The notes under the pieces: model-generated | Databases searched by the model: none | Told to the model about the DNA's origin: nothing | Seen by the model: the letters and a program-made list of their open reading frames with translations, nothing else | Assembly: GCA_938083195.1 (NCBI GenBank) | Contig: CALKCK010000009.1 | Span: forward strand, 248,001 to 312,000 | Origin: an uncultured Pirellulaceae bacterium | GTDB taxonomy: Bacteria > Planctomycetota > Planctomycetia > Pirellulales > Pirellulaceae | Length of the DNA stretch: 64,000 nucleotides | Direction: 5' to 3' | Shown here: positions 63,171-64,000 of the stretch, piece by piece | How positions within the stretch are numbered: the first letter of the stretch is position 1 | Layout: each line of letters starts with the position of its first letter | Position numbers and translations under genes: made by a program

Positions 63171-64000
63171 ATGGCTCATCAAAACAACTCTTTAACGTCA
63201 CCCGATTCAAATACCCAACCATCCCCGGAACCTACTGATTCCAGAGAAAATAAAAATCTGACCAGCCATCCTGAAAAGGACTCAAAAATTGCACTGCTGT
63301 TCAGCATCTGGTGTGCAATCGCTATTTTGCTGTCAGCATTCCTCGTATTTCAAATACAGCCTGTCTTTTCAAAGATGATCCTACCGTGGTTTGGTGGCGG
63401 TCCGGCAGTCTGGACAGCGTGCCTGATGTTTTTCCAGTTGACGCTACTCGCTGGCTACGCTTATGCCTTTTCAATTAACCGGCTATTGCCAATTAAAGGG
63501 CAGGCCATCGCGCATCTTGCGTTGGTATTTGCCTCATTTCTTTTTCTTCCAATCATCCCTGTCGATTCCGCCAAACCAGTCGATGGCGCTTTCCCAATTT
63601 TACGTATTCTTTGGGTTTTAGTTTCCACGATCGGCTTGCCTTATTTCTTGCTGTCTTCGACCGCGCCACTTTTTCAAGCTTGGTATGCGGCCAAACTACC
63701 CGGGAGGATCCCCTATCGCCTGTACGCTTTGTCCAACGTGGGTTCGCTTGTCGCTCTGCTGAGTTTCCCCTTCCTGATTGAACCGATGATGAGCAGCACG
63801 TTCCAGGCTTACGCTTGGTCCGCGGGATTCATTACCTTTGGCGTATTTACTGGCCTGTTGACCATCGTAATTTTTAGAACGAGTGACGATGCGCTAATCC
63901 CTGTTCCCGAATCACTTTTATCCGCCAACCAGGATACCAACGCCTCCCAAATAACCTTGAAGAACTGGCTCGTTTGGATTTCCTTGGCCGCGATTGGTTC
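63171..64000 (+). CDS. Spermidine-synthase-like integral membrane protein, N-terminal part (runs off the right edge)
   Basis: An ATG at 63171 opens a frame that continues to the window edge (276 residues so far). After a polar tail of about 45 residues, hydrophobic segments follow: FSIWCAIAILLSAFLVFQIQ, then AVWTACLMFFQLTLLAGYAY, STIGLPYFLLSSTAPLFQAW and RLYALSNVGSLVALLSFPFL, which is typical of the membrane region of fused MFS/spermidine-synthase-like proteins. The SAM-binding catalytic part would lie beyond the window. The product may transfer aminopropyl groups or act as a transporter; neither can be tested here. Confidence 0.72.
   Translation, partial: MAHQNNSLTSPDSNTQPSPEPTDSRENKNLTSHPEKDSKIALLFSIWCAIAILLSAFLVFQIQPVFSKMILPWFGGGPAVWTACLMFFQLTLLAGYAYAFSINRLLPIKGQAIAHLALVFASFLFLPIIPVDSAKPVDGAFPILRILWVLVSTIGLPYFLLSSTAPLFQAWYAAKLPGRIPYRLYALSNVGSLVALLSFPFLIEPMMSSTFQAYAWSAGFITFGVFTGLLTIVIFRTSDDALIPVPESLLSANQDTNASQITLKNWLVWISLAAIG

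Noticed and set aside
1..64000. Mobile elements, prophage, tRNA or rRNA genes
   Set aside because: No transposase, integrase, phage structural gene, tRNA cloverleaf or rRNA sequence was recognised in any part of the window.

Overview
This 64-kb window looks like the chromosome of a marine planctomycete, probably Pirellulaceae or a close relative. The evidence is the gene content: two very large secreted subtilases with the N-terminal LEPR-xLL-type motif, FGly sulfatases, ThuA-domain proteins, a PEP-CTERM-tagged GH10 enzyme, a giant PQQ/LamG protein, a CotH-family protein, and a Ser/Thr kinase with a DWG motif. GC content is moderate, genes are spaced fairly widely, and GTG/TTG starts backed by Shine-Dalgarno sequences are common. 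No tRNA, rRNA, insertion sequence, prophage or CRISPR array was recognised. Family assignments come from motifs read by eye; no database search was run.

Layout. 1-7.2 kb: the start of an M1-type aminopeptidase, an IclR regulator, a DinB-fold protein, an amino-acid permease, a MerA/Lpd-like flavoprotein and a sulfatase. 7.2-14.1 kb: a minus-strand block, read from 14143 downwards, of an FtsX/LolD-type ABC pair, a two-domain ModA-like binding protein, ModB- and ModC-like importer subunits, an E1/MoeB-like protein without the usual acidic residues, and a cyclophilin lipoprotein. 14.4-26.9 kb: a secreted GH10 xylanase, a coupled pair (1348-aa PQQ/LamG protein and 435-aa membrane protein), a DUF900 hydrolase, a second sulfatase and a BNR beta-propeller protein. 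27-30.2 kb: galactokinase and a DNA methyltransferase with a C-terminal GIY-YIG-like domain. 30.6-42.3 kb: a ThuA protein, three serine hydrolases, a cNMP-binding patatin, a PAS-AraC regulator, a 14-bp tandem repeat, an EF-hand laminin-G-like protein and an ankyrin protein. 42.8-52.8 kb: two giant LEPR-type subtilases flanking a 2OG-Fe(II) oxygenase, each subtilase followed by a clear intrinsic terminator. 52.9-59 kb: a beta-helix protein, a PAP2/IPC-synthase-like membrane protein, a second ThuA protein and a CotH protein. 59-64 kb: a kinase with a Cache-type sensor, a decayed zinc-ribbon gene, a HEAT-like gene interrupted by one in-frame UGA, and the start of a spermidine-synthase-like membrane protein.

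How it fits together. Much of the window serves extracytoplasmic work: degradation and desulfation of polysaccharides (GH10, two sulfatases, the beta-helix protein, galactokinase), proteolysis (S8, S9, M1), and adhesion or surface proteins. The most unusual signal is at the right end. The kinase-linked gene at 59019-60377 is one continuous frame except for a single UGA in a glycine run. It is followed by an fdhF-like GGUCU element at the same 18-nt offset as in the Escherichia coli selenocysteine element. The same strand just upstream carries a zinc-ribbon gene that two stops have clearly killed, so nonsense decay remains a live alternative.
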